A stretch of 64,000 nt of DNA from Nodularia sp. NIES-3585 (GCF_002218065.1 NZ_BDUB01000001.1:3071270-3135269); one strand, 5' to 3'. Counted from the first letter of the stretch, positions 27,062-38,589 are shown. The notes: generated by a model not told the origin, from the sequence alone. A program made the numbers and translations.

Positions 27062-28104
27062 TTTTTTCGAGTTTTTACTAATAGATATATAAAGTAAGGA
27101 GCGCCAATTATCGCAGTCACAATTCCACAAGGAAGTTCCACGGGGGCGAAAACAATTCTGCCCAACAAATCAGCGACAACTACAAGCATCGCGCCCCATA
27201 TCGCTGATACAGGAATTAACCCTTGATGATTACCACCTACTAACTGACGGGCGACGTGAGGAGCAATTAATCCCACAAAACCAATCGTCCCAGCCGTGGC
27301 TACGGCTGCACCAGAAAGTGCGGCACTAATTAATATTAAAAAACTGCGTTGCCACTCGACTCGACTTCCTAAACCTTTTGCTAGTTCATCTCCCAAAGCT
27401 AATGCGTTTAATTGTGGTGCGCTGGCTAAAGCTAAAGGAATAAATACGATTAACCAAGGTAATAAAGCTACTAGTTGTTCCCAACTGCGGCCATAAAGAC
27501 TACCAGCTAGCCAAACTAAAGCTTGACTAACATTATTAATCTCGCCAAATGTCACCAATAGGCTAGTAAAAGCACCAGTGAAAGCAGAAATTCCTACACC
27601 AATTAAAATTAGGCGAATGGGATGAGTACCACTATCCCAGGCTAGTAGGTAAATGATCACAGCAGCAGCTAAAGCACCACCAAAGGCGGCTAGAGGTAAA
27701 GTTCCTACGGGTAAATTGGGAAACAGGACAATGAAGGTTACAGCGGCTAGTCCAGCACCTGCATTAATCCCAATAATACCAGGGTCAGCTAAAGGATTTC
27801 TGGTGATGCCTTGCATAATTGTGCCGGAAATTGCTAAGGCCATGCCCACAAGTCCGGCTGTTAAAGTTCTTGGTAATCTCAGGGTTTTGATCACAAAAGC
27901 ATATTCAGGATACCCCGTATCTATGCCCAAAACTGTTTTAATTACAGCTAGGGGTGGTGTGGGATATTCGCCGATGGAAGTGCTAATCACCATTGTTACC
28001 AAAGTGATGATTACTAGGATCAGTAAAACAATGGGAACACGTTTTTGCAGGCGGAAAGAAATCGGCAATGTTTTGGAACGGAAAATTAAGCTGTTATTCT
28101 TCAT
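27058..28104 (-). CDS. FecCD-family permease (FecD-like)
   Basis: 348 residues, about nine to ten membrane helices. The motifs [43 protein letters not shown] are present over residues ~80-125 (pieces [22 protein letters not shown]), and [19 protein letters not shown] is near the C-terminus. These are typical of BtuC/FecCD permeases for ferric siderophores. Overlaps both neighbours by 4 nt (ATGA), indicating translational coupling and a 1:1 partner in the heterodimeric channel. Confidence 0.93.
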   Translation of the reverse strand: MKNNSLIFRSKTLPISFRLQKRVPIVLLILVIITLVTMVISTSIGEYPTPPLAVIKTVLGIDTGYPEYAFVIKTLRLPRTLTAGLVGMALAISGTIMQGITRNPLADPGIIGINAGAGLAAVTFIVLFPNLPVGTLPLAAFGGALAAAVIIYLLAWDSGTHPIRLILIGVGISAFTGAFTSLLVTFGEINNVSQALVWLAGSLYGRSWEQLVALLPWLIVFIPLALASAPQLNALALGDELAKGLGSRVEWQRSFLILISAALSGAAVATAGTIGFVGLIAPHVARQLVGGNHQGLIPVSAIWGAMLVVVADLLGRIVFAPVELPCGIVTAIIGAPYFIYLLVKTRKK

Positions 28105-29132
28105 TTTTTGATTTTATTTTTGGCTAGATAAATGAAGAATGGCGCACCCAATAAGCCTGTCATAATCCCTACGGGGATTTCTTGGGGTCGAATTATCAAT
28201 CTGGCAAATATATCTGAACTTAACAGGAGAATTGAGCCAAAAAGGGCGCTATAAGGTAAAATCCATCGGTAATCTACCCCAACAAAGAAGCGAACCATGT
28301 GGGGAACAACTAAACCAATAAAGCCAATACCACCAGCAACTGCTACTGCACTACCTTGAAGCAAAAAAACACTAATGGCAGCTGCAATTTTTATCCAGAG
28401 AGTTTGTTGACCTAATCCTTGGGCGATATCTTCTCCTAGACTGAGAATGGTGATTTGCCTTCCTAAAAGGAATGCCAAGATTAAGCCAATACAGATATAA
28501 GGCAATACTTGACCAATGAGACTGGCATCAGCACCTGCTAAGGACCCTGCTAACCAAAAACGAATTTCTTCTAATGTGCGTTGACTGACGATTAAAATAG
28601 TAGTAATCAGTGATGCAAGTAAGGCGCTAATAGCTGCGCCGGCGATAGTGAGATTGAGTGGCGTTATCCCACTGCGACCAAGGGAAGCTAAAAAATAAAC
28701 ACTAATGGCGGTAATTCCTGCGCCTGCGAAGGCATACCAAATATAAACACTGGGTGCAGATGTACCAAAGATAAAGATGGCGATGACAACAGCCAAGGAT
28801 GCACCGGCATTAATTCCTAAGATGCCTGGATCGGCTAATGAGTTACGGCTTATACCTTGCATCAGTGCGCCAGATACGGAGATTGCTGCACCGACCATGA
28901 CAGCGAGGAGCGATCGCGGTAGTCTGACTGTAAGAATAATTAAATGGTCTTTAGAGCCATCAAAGTCAGTTAAGGCTGTATAAATTGTATGCAAGGGTAT
29001 CTCTGCTGCGCCCAGAGTAACGCTGAAAATTAGGCATATTAGGAGAATTAGCGCTCCTAAAATTAAACCCCCAATGGGTAAACTTAGGGACTGTAAAAAT
29101 CCTCGGTTTAAAGAAAAATTTGATTTACTCAT
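28101..29132 (-). CDS. FecCD-family permease (FecC-like), first gene of the operon
   Basis: 343 residues, multi-spanning. RLPRSLLAVMVGAAISVSGAL, QGISRNSLADPGILGINAGA and GGIGFIGLVVPHMVRFFVG are the family landmarks. It heads a three-gene operon in the order permease, permease, ATPase. No periplasmic binding protein or TonB receptor is next to it, so one must be encoded elsewhere. A candidate Fur-like site lies just upstream (29161-29175). Confidence 0.93.
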   Translation of the reverse strand: MSKSNFSLNRGFLQSLSLPIGGLILGALILLICLIFSVTLGAAEIPLHTIYTALTDFDGSKDHLIILTVRLPRSLLAVMVGAAISVSGALMQGISRNSLADPGILGINAGASLAVVIAIFIFGTSAPSVYIWYAFAGAGITAISVYFLASLGRSGITPLNLTIAGAAISALLASLITTILIVSQRTLEEIRFWLAGSLAGADASLIGQVLPYICIGLILAFLLGRQITILSLGEDIAQGLGQQTLWIKIAAAISVFLLQGSAVAVAGGIGFIGLVVPHMVRFFVGVDYRWILPYSALFGSILLLSSDIFARLIIRPQEIPVGIMTGLLGAPFFIYLAKNKIKK

Positions 29133-29160
29133 CCATCTGATATTCTCGCAAGAGTTTAAA

Positions 29161-29175
29161 ATGATTGATAATATC
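29161..29175 (-). promoter_or_regulatory. Candidate Fur-like box upstream of the iron uptake operon
   Basis: ATGATTGATAATATC lies about 30-40 nt upstream of the first permease ATG (29132). By eye it matches roughly 10 of 15 positions of one half-and-half of the Fur consensus (GATAATGATAATCATTATC). Position and AT-richness fit an iron-regulated promoter, but such matches arise by chance in AT-rich DNA. Confidence 0.3.
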
Positions 29176-29542
29176 TTTCAAATGTATATAAAATTAAATA
29201 ACATATATTCTTGTTTATTCAAATAGATAAATTCTGTGAACAGTGACCAAAAGTATTGTGTAGACATCTGGTGACACTGGGGCGATATCGACCCATCACA
29301 TCCGCTCTTGTCAATCTCAAACGCTACAACCCTTCTCAATTCGTTGTTGGTTGATAAAAGTTTATGAATATAGAATCATATAGCAAGTTGCTTTGTTAAC
29401 AATGTATTTTGTGCAGTAACTAAGAATTTTTCTGATTAAAGGATTATATAGCTCCATGGGGTGTTTACCGCCAGAGCGATCGCTTTTCCTCAATAAAACC
29501 AGTCGTCTCTAGGCACTCATATTCAGTCAAACTTTTCTAGAC

Positions 29543-29599
29543 AAAAAAAGGCTAAATCCCTGTTTTGCTATGCCAAGTTCTCAAAGCAGGATTCAGCCT
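29543..29599 (-). terminator. Orphan terminator-like hairpin on the minus strand
   Basis: On the minus strand AGGCTGAATCCTGCTTTG pairs with CAAAACAGGGATTTAGCCT across a 14-nt loop, and seven T follow. This is a good intrinsic terminator, yet no minus-strand gene lies upstream for at least 1 kb (the isiB remnant is on the plus strand). It could be left from a lost gene, end a small RNA, or belong to a repeat. Confidence 0.5.
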
Positions 29600-29869
29600 G
29601 ATCAATGCGGAAGGTTTATTAACATTGTGTGATTAGCTTCTAATGTACCATAAGCTTATTGACATTTACTAGCACTTTTTTATTAAAACTTTCTTTATGA
29701 ATACAGATTTTACTAACCACTAATATGCTTGAAAGCTAATAAAGAACAGCAGTTTGCAGCTTTCCTAGAAGTTGATTTACAAAAATTTATACTAAGCTAG
29801 TGATAAAAACTTTCAATAAATCTGATAATATGTTCCTAAAGTTTATTGAGATAGATACTCATTAGTTAG

Positions 29870-30166
29870 TTTATTGATGATGTTGATTTTAGCGGTAAAA
29901 CGGTGGCATATTTTGGTACGGGAGACCAGCTTGGCTATGGTGATAATTTCCAAGATGCTATCGGGATTTTGGAAGAAAAGATTGCTCAACAGGGAGGTAA
30001 AACTGTGGGCTATTGGCCAACTGAAGGTTATGACTTTAGCGATTCTAAAGCTGTGCGGAATGGGAAGTTTTGTGGACTAGCTCTTGATGATGATAATCAA
30101 TCTGACCTGACAGATGAGCGCATTAAGGTTTGGGTTGCACAGTTGAAAACAGAATTCGGTTTGTAG
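29870..30166 (+). pseudogene. isiB: Flavodoxin (isiB) remnant, N-terminal half missing
   Basis: About 98 codons encode the C-terminal part of a long-chain flavodoxin: VAYFGTGDQLGYGDNFQDA, IGILEEKIAQQGGKTVGYWP, DFSDSKAVRNGKFCGLALDD and the C-terminal TDERIKVWVAQLKTEFGL. Intact cyanobacterial flavodoxins have about 170 residues; the first ~75, including the FMN phosphate loop (T-x-T-G-x-T), are absent and a TAG at 29867 precedes the remnant. An internal GTG at 29903 could start an 87-residue piece, but it could not bind FMN normally. IsiB replaces ferredoxin in iron starvation, so its remnant beside a siderophore operon suggests a degraded iron-stress locus. Confidence 0.88.
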
Positions 30167-30208
30167 AGAATAGAGGCCACGGCATTAGACATCTGGAAGG
30201 AAAGAATT

Positions 30209-30234
30209 TAGAGACGTTCCATGGAACGTCTCTA
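30209..30234. repeat. Perfect 26-nt palindrome, GAGACG repeat class
   Basis: TAGAGACGTTCC and GGAACGTCTCTA meet head to head around ATG/CAT, giving a perfect 26-nt palindrome. The same class (GAGACGCG...CGCGTCTC) occurs after gap1 at 33024-33043. It may function as a terminator-like hairpin, but no T run follows. Confidence 0.6.
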
Positions 30235-30331
30235 CAAGGTTCTCGAATAAGGCATATTTAATTTTCACTAGATGGATGATGCAGTGGCTATTTAATTTGT
30301 AATCTCTAAATCAACACTATTACGGTTAATT

Positions 30332-31084
30332 ATGTCTGATTTATTCGATGTTCTTTGGTTAAATGCTAGTCCCACTTTGAAGCGTTTTGACCAACCTTTA
30401 CTTCAACACCTGTCTGGGTATATGCAAGTCGCCCAGTGGGAATATCAACAAACAAGGGATGAAGCCAGTTCTATAGATCAAGCTGTGCTATTGCTGCATG
30501 AATTTTTAGCTTCTTACCCGGATGCGGTGCATTTATGTGGTCATGGACTTAGTGGTGCGATCGCTTTATCTTATGCTAGACGTTATCCTGAAAAGGTGCG
30601 ATCGCTGACTCTGTTAGCTGTAGGATCTCAACCGGCTAATACTTGGCACGCTCATTATTACTTTCAACGACAAATGTTTACAATTAGCCGTGAACAAGTT
30701 TTAGCCAATTGTGTTCGCAGTCTGTTTGGTAAACAACCATGTCACACCACTAAAAAACTAATCACGGCTTTAGATAAGGATTTAGAGCGATCGCCTTCAC
30801 CCCATTCTCTTTTTAAACTGGTTTATTTACCCAAGGGAGGCGTTTCTATGCCGATGCTGGTCTGCGGTAGTAAGACTGATTCAGTTGTTAATGCACCTGC
30901 TTTAGATGACTGGCGCAATTGGTTAAAACCGGAAGATAAACTTTGGCAATTTCCCCAAGGTTATCATTTCTTTCACTATTTTCACCCCCAAGAAGTTGGT
31001 GAGCAAATTTTAAATTTTTGGGGCTGTGACAAGAGGCGATCGCTCGCAATATCTGCACAGCCTTCCACTACTTCCATATATTAA
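30332..31084 (+). CDS. Alpha/beta hydrolase-fold protein lacking the nucleophile serine
   Basis: 250 residues with alpha/beta hydrolase architecture: strand plus elbow VHLCGHGLSGAIALSYARRYPEKVRSLTLL, then a cap-like segment and MPMLVCGSKTDSVVNAPALDDW, and a late His region (FPQGYHFFHYFHP). In the elbow the usual G-x-S-x-G reads G70-H-G72-L-S-G, so the nucleophile Ser is replaced by Gly72. Hydrolytic activity is doubtful unless the neighbouring Ser74 takes over. ATG at 30332. The stop overlaps the start of the HigA-like gene by one base (TAATG). Confidence 0.75.
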   Translation: MSDLFDVLWLNASPTLKRFDQPLLQHLSGYMQVAQWEYQQTRDEASSIDQAVLLLHEFLASYPDAVHLCGHGLSGAIALSYARRYPEKVRSLTLLAVGSQPANTWHAHYYFQRQMFTISREQVLANCVRSLFGKQPCHTTKKLITALDKDLERSPSPHSLFKLVYLPKGGVSMPMLVCGSKTDSVVNAPALDDWRNWLKPEDKLWQFPQGYHFFHYFHPQEVGEQILNFWGCDKRRSLAISAQPSTTSIY

Positions 31085-31530
31085 TGAAAAATGAAGAAAT
31101 GTTATATCATCACAACAGTTACATGGAATTACTTACATCTTTCCCCCCACGCCCCATAAAACATGAAGAAGATTTAGAAAAGATTCAAGCAGTGGTCGAT
31201 AATCTACTTGATAAAAGGGAACTAACGGAGGAAGAAGAAGACTATTTGCATTTACTGGGAATGTTAATTTATGAATACGAAGAAAAACAGGATTTAGTTC
31301 CAGATATTTATGGGGTAGAACTTCTTAAAGTTTTAATTGCGGAATTGAATCTAAAACAAAAGGATTTAGTTCCTATTTTTAAAACGGAGTCAATTGTTTC
31401 TGATGTACTTAAAGGCAAGCGTAAATTAACGGTTGAACACATTCAAAAGCTTGCCGAATTTTTCAATGTTTCACCTGCTGTATTCTTCCCGGAACATCCA
31501 TCAGATAGAGATTTTTTAGAAGTAGCTTAG
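31084..31530 (+). CDS. HigA-like XRE-family regulator/antitoxin without visible toxin
   Basis: 148 residues. The N-terminal part ELLTSFPPRPIKHEEDLEKIQAVVDNLLD and the E-rich helix LTEEEEDYLHLLGMLIYEYEEK match the COG5499-type HigA antitoxin. The C-terminal HTH reads LNLKQKDLVPIFKTESIVSDVLKGKRKLTVEHIQKLAEFF. Relatives usually follow a HigB mRNA interferase gene; here the preceding gene is the hydrolase-like protein and the region downstream is empty. The ATG at 31084 or the in-frame ATG at 31123 (MELLTSFPP) could be the true start. A strong terminator follows. Confidence 0.8.
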   Translation: MKNEEMLYHHNSYMELLTSFPPRPIKHEEDLEKIQAVVDNLLDKRELTEEEEDYLHLLGMLIYEYEEKQDLVPDIYGVELLKVLIAELNLKQKDLVPIFKTESIVSDVLKGKRKLTVEHIQKLAEFFNVSPAVFFPEHPSDRDFLEVA

Positions 31531-31584
31531 TTTAATACCCAAGCATTTACCATAACGAATGATTCAAAAGAAATATTGGAAAAT

Positions 31585-31620
31585 AAAAACCTCCTAGTCT
31601 GCGTGTGCTAGGGGTTTTTT
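31585..31620 (+). terminator. Rho-independent terminator after the HigA-like gene
   Basis: AAAACCTCCTAG (31585-31596) and CTAGGGGTTTTTT (31608-31620) form a long stem with an 11-nt loop and a T run of six. It lies 55 nt after the stop at 31530 and is also partly symmetrical, so it could work in both directions. Confidence 0.85.
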
Positions 31621-32980
<1,360 letters not shown>

Positions 32981-33023
32981 CTCACTGGTGCTGGTGCTGG
33001 ATGAGAGACGCGATAAATCCCAC

Positions 33024-33043
33024 AGACGCGATAAATCGCGTCT
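33024..33043. repeat. Palindrome of the GAGACGCG class after gap1
   Basis: AGACGCGAT-aa-ATCGCGTCT is a perfect palindrome, preceded by a partial copy (AGAGACGCGATAAATCC, 33004-33020). Related to the palindrome at 30209-30234. It may end gap1 transcripts. Confidence 0.55.
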
Positions 33044-33274
33044 CTACAAGAGAAATGGCTAAGTTGGGAACAACCGATTTAATTAAAGTGCATTCCATTG
33101 GACAGCCAATTTTGGCATAACGCACCTAAAATAGGGCTGTGGTTAATTTTAGCTAGCCAATGTCGGCAATGTTTAAGAAAAGTTGCCAAAATCGGAATTC
33201 TGAGGAACAGTCAAGAGTGTAAACAAGTAAGGAATTAAGTAAGTCCGAAACCAGCACAAATCACGGAGAAACAT

Positions 33275-34279
33275 ATGTCTAAAACTTTACTAGAACAATT
33301 ACGTCAAATGACAGTGGTGGTTGCGGATACAGGGGATATTAAGGCTATTGAGAAGTTTACACCCCAAGATGCTACTACCAATCCTTCTCTGATTACGGCG
33401 GCGGCACAAATGCCGGAATATCAGGAAATTGTTGATCAAACTTTACTCCAGGCGAAGAAAGATGCCGGTGGTGCTGCTAGTCAAGCAGATATCGTGACTT
33501 TGGCTTTTGACCGTCTAGCAGTGGCTTTCGGGCTGAAGATTTTACAAATTATTCCTGGTCGTGTTTCTACAGAAGTAGACGCTCGTTTGTCTTTCGATAC
33601 TGAAGCTACTGTGACCAAAGGCAGAGAATTGATTGCTCAATACAAGGCGGCTGGCGTTGATCGCGATCGCGTGCTAATTAAAATTGCCACCACTTGGGAA
33701 GGCATTCGCGCTGCGGAAATTCTGGAGAAAGAAGGTATTCATTGTAACTTAACATTATTGTTTGGTCTTCACCAAGCGATCGCCTGTGCAGAAGCCGGCG
33801 TTACCTTAATTTCTCCCTTCGTCGGTCGGATTCTCGACTGGTACAAAAAAGATACTGGACGTGATAGCTATCCAGCCGCCGAAGATCCAGGCGTTCTGTC
33901 TGTAACCACAGTCTACAACTACTACAAAAAATTCGGTCATAAAACCGAAGTTATGGGAGCTAGCTTCCGCAACATTGGCGAAATTACCGAACTGGCTGGT
34001 TGTGACTTGCTGACCATTTCTCCAGGACTGTTAGCTGAATTGCAAGCCACAGTGGGAGAATTGCCACGCAAACTTGATCCGGCTAAAGTAGCAAACATGG
34101 AAATCAAAAAGATATCCGTTGATAAAGCTACCTATGACAAGATGCACGCTGCTGACCGGATGGCATCTGACAAACTAGCAGAGGGTATTGATGGCTTTAC
34201 CAAAGCATTAGTTGCTCTAGAAAAACTATTAGCAGAGCGACTAGCTAGCCTAGAAGGAGAAGTGATAGCCAGCCGTTAA
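33275..34279 (+). CDS. tal: Transaldolase
   Basis: 334 residues, TalB type. Moves a dihydroxyacetone unit from sedoheptulose-7-phosphate in the pentose phosphate pathway. DATTNPSLI near residue 32 and the Schiff-base Lys in [19 protein letters not shown] are present; [17 protein letters not shown] and [11 protein letters not shown] are standard. A GGAGA site precedes the ATG. It shares strand with gap1 and acetate kinase, giving a cluster of sugar breakdown and fermentation functions. The C-terminal tail ([12 protein letters not shown]) is helical. Confidence 0.95.
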   Translation: MSKTLLEQLRQMTVVVADTGDIKAIEKFTPQDATTNPSLITAAAQMPEYQEIVDQTLLQAKKDAGGAASQADIVTLAFDRLAVAFGLKILQIIPGRVSTEVDARLSFDTEATVTKGRELIAQYKAAGVDRDRVLIKIATTWEGIRAAEILEKEGIHCNLTLLFGLHQAIACAEAGVTLISPFVGRILDWYKKDTGRDSYPAAEDPGVLSVTTVYNYYKKFGHKTEVMGASFRNIGEITELAGCDLLTISPGLLAELQATVGELPRKLDPAKVANMEIKKISVDKATYDKMHAADRMASDKLAEGIDGFTKALVALEKLLAERLASLEGEVIASR

Positions 34280-34306
34280 GGCACTATCCTGAGCATATGC
34301 ATAAGA

Positions 34307-34329
34307 GGTTGGGGAATAAATCCTCAACC
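34307..34329 (+). terminator. Hairpin between tal and the secreted basic protein
   Basis: AGGTTGGGGA-ataaa-TCCTCAACCT forms a stem with one mismatch, 28 nt after the tal stop. The sequence after it is pyrimidine-rich but has no T run. It lies between convergent genes and could serve both. Confidence 0.5.
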
Positions 34330-34360
34330 TGTTGCTCTCATCTCCTATTCTCTTATTGCT

Positions 34361-34735
34361 TTAATATTTTCGCCAATCATAGATTAATCTACCATGGCGA
34401 TCCCGGACTTTTTGCCATCGCCCATGACGATAGTATTGTCCATTATAACGAGTGCGTTGAACGCCTTGTTTGCGGTGATAGTTTTGTTGATGACGCTTTC
34501 TACGGTTGTATTGGTTTCCTGTGGAAGGTTTGCTACGATAGCGTCGCCGATGATGTCGATGAGCTAGCAAAAGTTCTGGGCTGGTATCTCCCCCGACTAA
34601 ACTTGTTTCTAGTTCCACATTCTGGTGATGGAGAAGATTATTTACATTACTATCTTTAGCTTCAGCCATAGCCGACGGATAAATGAAGGCAAATACCAAG
34701 AGAGTAATTGAATATAGCTTCTGGAAACTTTTCAT
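34361..34735 (-). CDS. Small secreted Arg/His-rich basic protein
   Basis: 124 residues. The signal peptide (KLYSITLLVFAFIYPSAMAEA, cleavage about residue 24) is followed by an acidic/neutral stretch and then a strongly basic half (HRHHRRRYRSKPSTGNQYNRR, RKRHQQNYHRKQG) with a C-terminal WQKVRDRHGRLIYDWRKY. Similar short basic exported proteins occur in cyanobacteria; function unknown, perhaps binding nucleic acid or acidic polysaccharide. Preferred over the overlapping plus-strand open frame because it has a signal peptide and plausible composition. Confidence 0.65.
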   Translation of the reverse strand: MKSFQKLYSITLLVFAFIYPSAMAEAKDSNVNNLLHHQNVELETSLVGGDTSPELLLAHRHHRRRYRSKPSTGNQYNRRKRHQQNYHRKQGVQRTRYNGQYYRHGRWQKVRDRHGRLIYDWRKY

Positions 34736-34834
34736 GTTTTGCCCTGCCTGAATTATCAGTAGTTAGTTTATTTAATAACTGAAAATTAGCAACCATATAG
34801 TTAGCTGTTCACAAACATCAAATAGGTAAAAGTA

Positions 34835-36055
34835 ATGAAAGTATTAGTTTTAAATGCTGGCTCTAGTAGCCAAAAAAGTTGTCTGTATGAAATTGCAGAT
34901 AATTGTTTACCCAACGAACCACCCCAACCTCTGTGGTCAGGAAAAGTTAACTGGACTCAAGACCGGGGTGTAGCAGAAATTGAAGTCAAAACAGCTACGG
35001 GTGAAACCCTACAAGAATCAATTTATGGGGATTCGCGACGCGCCCACGTTGCCTATATGCTCTATACTCTCAGTCGTGGTGCGACCAAAGTCGTTGAGCA
35101 TCTGTCAGAAATTGATGTCGTGGGGCATCGTGTGGTACATGGTGGTCAGGATTACAGAAAAAGTGTGGTGGTTACAGAAGAGGTGAAACAGACAATCTCC
35201 AGATTATCTAGTTTAGCGCCAGCACACAATCCAGCCGCTTTGGAAGGCATAGAAGCCATTGAGCAAAGCTTGGGCGATGTCACCCAAGTAGCAGTATTTG
35301 ATACCGGATTTCATGCCACTCTCCCGGATGCGGCAGCTATCTATCCTGGCCCCTATGAGTGGGTAGAGCAAGGTATTCGCCGCTACGGTTTTCATGGTAT
35401 CAGTCATCAATATTGCTCAAATCGTGCGGCTCAAATCCTCAACCAAGATTTAGCATCCCTGCGCTTAATTAGTTGTCATTTGGGGAATGGTTGCTCGTTA
35501 GCAGCGATTAAAAATGGACGCAGTATTGATACTACGATGGGATTCACTCCCCTGGATGGGTTAATGATGGGTAGCCGTTCGGGTTCAGTTGATCCAGGGA
35601 TTTTAATTTATTTGTTGCGGCAATCGAATTACTCTGCGGAAAGGCTAGACTATGTATTAAATAAAGGTTCCGGCTTACGAGGAATTTCGGGTGTATCCAG
35701 CGACTTACCCCAGGTGATAGCCGCGATCGCCCAAGGGAATTATCGCGCGCAACTAGCTTGGGATATGTATGTGCATCACTTGCGGTCTGGTATTGGTTCC
35801 ATGCTAGCGAGCTTAGGCGGATTAGATGCTTTAGTATTCACCGCAGGTATCGGGGAAAAATCCCCAGGAATTCGTCAAGCTGCTTGTGAAGCCTTTGGAT
35901 TTTTAGGATTAAAAATTGACCCCGCGAAAAATCAGCAACAACCCATAGACGAAGATATAGCCACAGCTAACTCAGCGGTGCGGGTATTAGTAATTCGGAC
36001 TCAAGAAGACTGGGCGATCGCACAACAATCTTGGCAACTCCTACAAAAAAAATAG
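34835..36055 (+). CDS. ackA: Acetate kinase
   Basis: 406 residues. Interconverts acetyl phosphate plus ADP and acetate plus ATP, mainly in dark fermentation or acetate use. MKVLVLNAGSSSQKSCLYEI is the N-terminal phosphate loop, FDTGFHATLP and YGFHGISHQYCS carry the catalytic Asp/His region, CHLGNGCSLAAI is the second phosphate loop, and FTAGIGEKSPGIR lies near the end. Normal length. No phosphotransacetylase or phosphoketolase gene is next to it in this window. Confidence 0.94.
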   Translation: MKVLVLNAGSSSQKSCLYEIADNCLPNEPPQPLWSGKVNWTQDRGVAEIEVKTATGETLQESIYGDSRRAHVAYMLYTLSRGATKVVEHLSEIDVVGHRVVHGGQDYRKSVVVTEEVKQTISRLSSLAPAHNPAALEGIEAIEQSLGDVTQVAVFDTGFHATLPDAAAIYPGPYEWVEQGIRRYGFHGISHQYCSNRAAQILNQDLASLRLISCHLGNGCSLAAIKNGRSIDTTMGFTPLDGLMMGSRSGSVDPGILIYLLRQSNYSAERLDYVLNKGSGLRGISGVSSDLPQVIAAIAQGNYRAQLAWDMYVHHLRSGIGSMLASLGGLDALVFTAGIGEKSPGIRQAACEAFGFLGLKIDPAKNQQQPIDEDIATANSAVRVLVIRTQEDWAIAQQSWQLLQKK

Positions 36056-36083
36056 CTCAAACTCTGCTTTAAAAAACATTAAA

Positions 36084-36108
36084 GGGCGGGCAAAACATTG
36101 CCCACCCC
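36084..36108. terminator. GC-rich hairpin between ackA and atpE
   Basis: GGGCGGGCA-aaacat-TGCCCACCC lies between the convergent ackA and ATP synthase genes. The plus side is followed by CACAAAAAAAG, so the T run is on the minus strand before the stem. It may be a dispersed repeat hairpin acting as a bidirectional barrier. Confidence 0.5.
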
Positions 36109-36127
36109 ACAAAAAAAGTCTCTAAAT

Positions 36128-36541
36128 TTAGACAGAACCACCAGCCGCTTGCAAGCGAGCGCGGGCGCGTTTGAAGGCTTGGGTTGCCTGAATTTGGGCT
36201 TGTTTTTCTCCGGCTGGCACTTGATTTAGACGTGTTTGTGCTTGGCTGTAAGCTGCACGAGCATCTTCAAGTTTAATAGTGTCGCCACGTTCTGCACCGT
36301 TGACCACAATGGTCACTTCATTTTCTTCAATTTTGGCAAAGCCACCCAATAGAGCGATCGCTTGCCAATCCTGACCTTTGCTGGTGCGGACGCGCATCAC
36401 ACCTGTATCCAAAGCAGTAAACAGAGGTGCGTGTCCAGTCAGGATACCTAACTGACCAGTAGTGCTAGGTAGAACCACTTCCTCAGCTGCGGCATCCCAT
36501 ACTGTTTTATCTGGGGAAACTACACGAACGGTTAGAGTCAT
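36128..36541 (-). CDS. atpC: ATP synthase F1 epsilon subunit
   Basis: 137 residues (called atpE in older cyanobacterial papers). The N-terminal beta sandwich ([39 protein letters not shown]) is intact in pieces, and the C-terminal two helices ([32 protein letters not shown]) form the inhibitory arm. It is part of the thylakoid/plasma membrane F1 motor and regulates idle ATP hydrolysis. It lies 96 nt downstream of the beta gene on the same strand, the usual cyanobacterial beta-epsilon operon apart from the main atp cluster. Confidence 0.95.
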   Translation of the reverse strand: MTLTVRVVSPDKTVWDAAAEEVVLPSTTGQLGILTGHAPLFTALDTGVMRVRTSKGQDWQAIALLGGFAKIEENEVTIVVNGAERGDTIKLEDARAAYSQAQTRLNQVPAGEKQAQIQATQAFKRARARLQAAGGSV

Positions 36542-36602
36542 TTGTCCTTTGTCCTTTGTCTGTTATGTTTAATAATTTGTCACTAGCCATTAAGTAATTA
36601 CA

Positions 36603-38113
<1,511 letters not shown>

Positions 38114-38139
38114 TCAGATAGGGTCTGAGAAGACATAAG

Positions 38140-38350
38140 AATATGCAATTTGACATATCTCCTCGTCCTCAAGTCCGAGGATTCCTTGACGCTTCATCGG
38201 GTTGATGCTCCCAAGGTAGTCTGACCATCCCTCCACGTCCGTTTAAAGTCTCCCAATGCCCTATGGCGACTATATTCCAATTTTACCAGAAAGCCGTAGA
38301 AGGACGGGGCTTGTATCCCGTTATTCTCGGTCATCTTACACTCTAGCACC
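38140..38350 (-). mobile_element. Suspected IS200/IS605-type right-end relic
   Basis: No transposase is left. On the minus strand a segment of roughly 200 nt ends with CCTCG-gacttgagga-CGAGG, then AGATATGTCAA, which resembles the subterminal hairpin plus tail at right ends of IS200/IS605 elements. It is preceded by another stem-rich stretch (AGCCCCGTCC and ACGGCTT). The resemblance is from memory of such ends, not an alignment. It lies 55-260 nt upstream of the atpD start. Confidence 0.35.
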
Positions 38351-38589
38351 GGAGGGGTACACAACTCCCTTAGTAATTCCTTAAAAAATGGGGATTGCGG
38401 AAGAGGTAAGCCACTGATGCAAAAAAACTTTTGCCGTGTATCTTTTGCGACTTTGCGTTCAGCCCTGCGGTTTGGCAGTCCCCCAACACTCGGTAAACTG
38501 CTGAGATAAAAGCTCAGATGCCGATTTATGCCCAAATTAATCTGTAAGTTTTAGTTAGGCGAGCTATTATTGAGTCAACTTATTACATC
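38351..38589. other. Remainder of the atpD/DUF1194 intergenic region
   Basis: Contains a dispersed phrase around 38430-38500 (TTGCGACTTTGCGTTCAGCC, TTTGGCAGTCCCCCAACACT). A minus-strand open frame (38194-38535) has no family resemblance and is judged spurious. No gene is seen. Confidence 0.4.

Larger units (their letters stand above)
29133..29869. other. 737-nt gene-free region between iron operon and isiB remnant
   Basis: AT-rich, with no supported gene. It contains one HIP1 site (29476-29484), the orphan minus-strand hairpin at 29543-29599, and a short open stretch (29271-29354, VTLGRYRPITSALVNLKRYN) too small to support. The missing N-terminal part of isiB was looked for here and not found. 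Confidence 0.5.

Noticed and set aside
29271-29354. Short frame VTLGRYRPITSALVNLKRYN... in the iron locus gap
   Set aside because: Only 27 codons, no ribosome binding site and no recognised family; too weak to call a remnant.
34297-34659. Plus-strand open frame of 120 codons after transaldolase
   Set aside because: It overlaps the minus-strand secreted protein, which has a convincing signal peptide and composition; the plus frame has no recognisable features.
38194-38535. Minus-strand open frame of 113 codons upstream of atpD
   Set aside because: No family resemblance, low-complexity start, and it spans the suspected insertion relic and a dispersed repeat.
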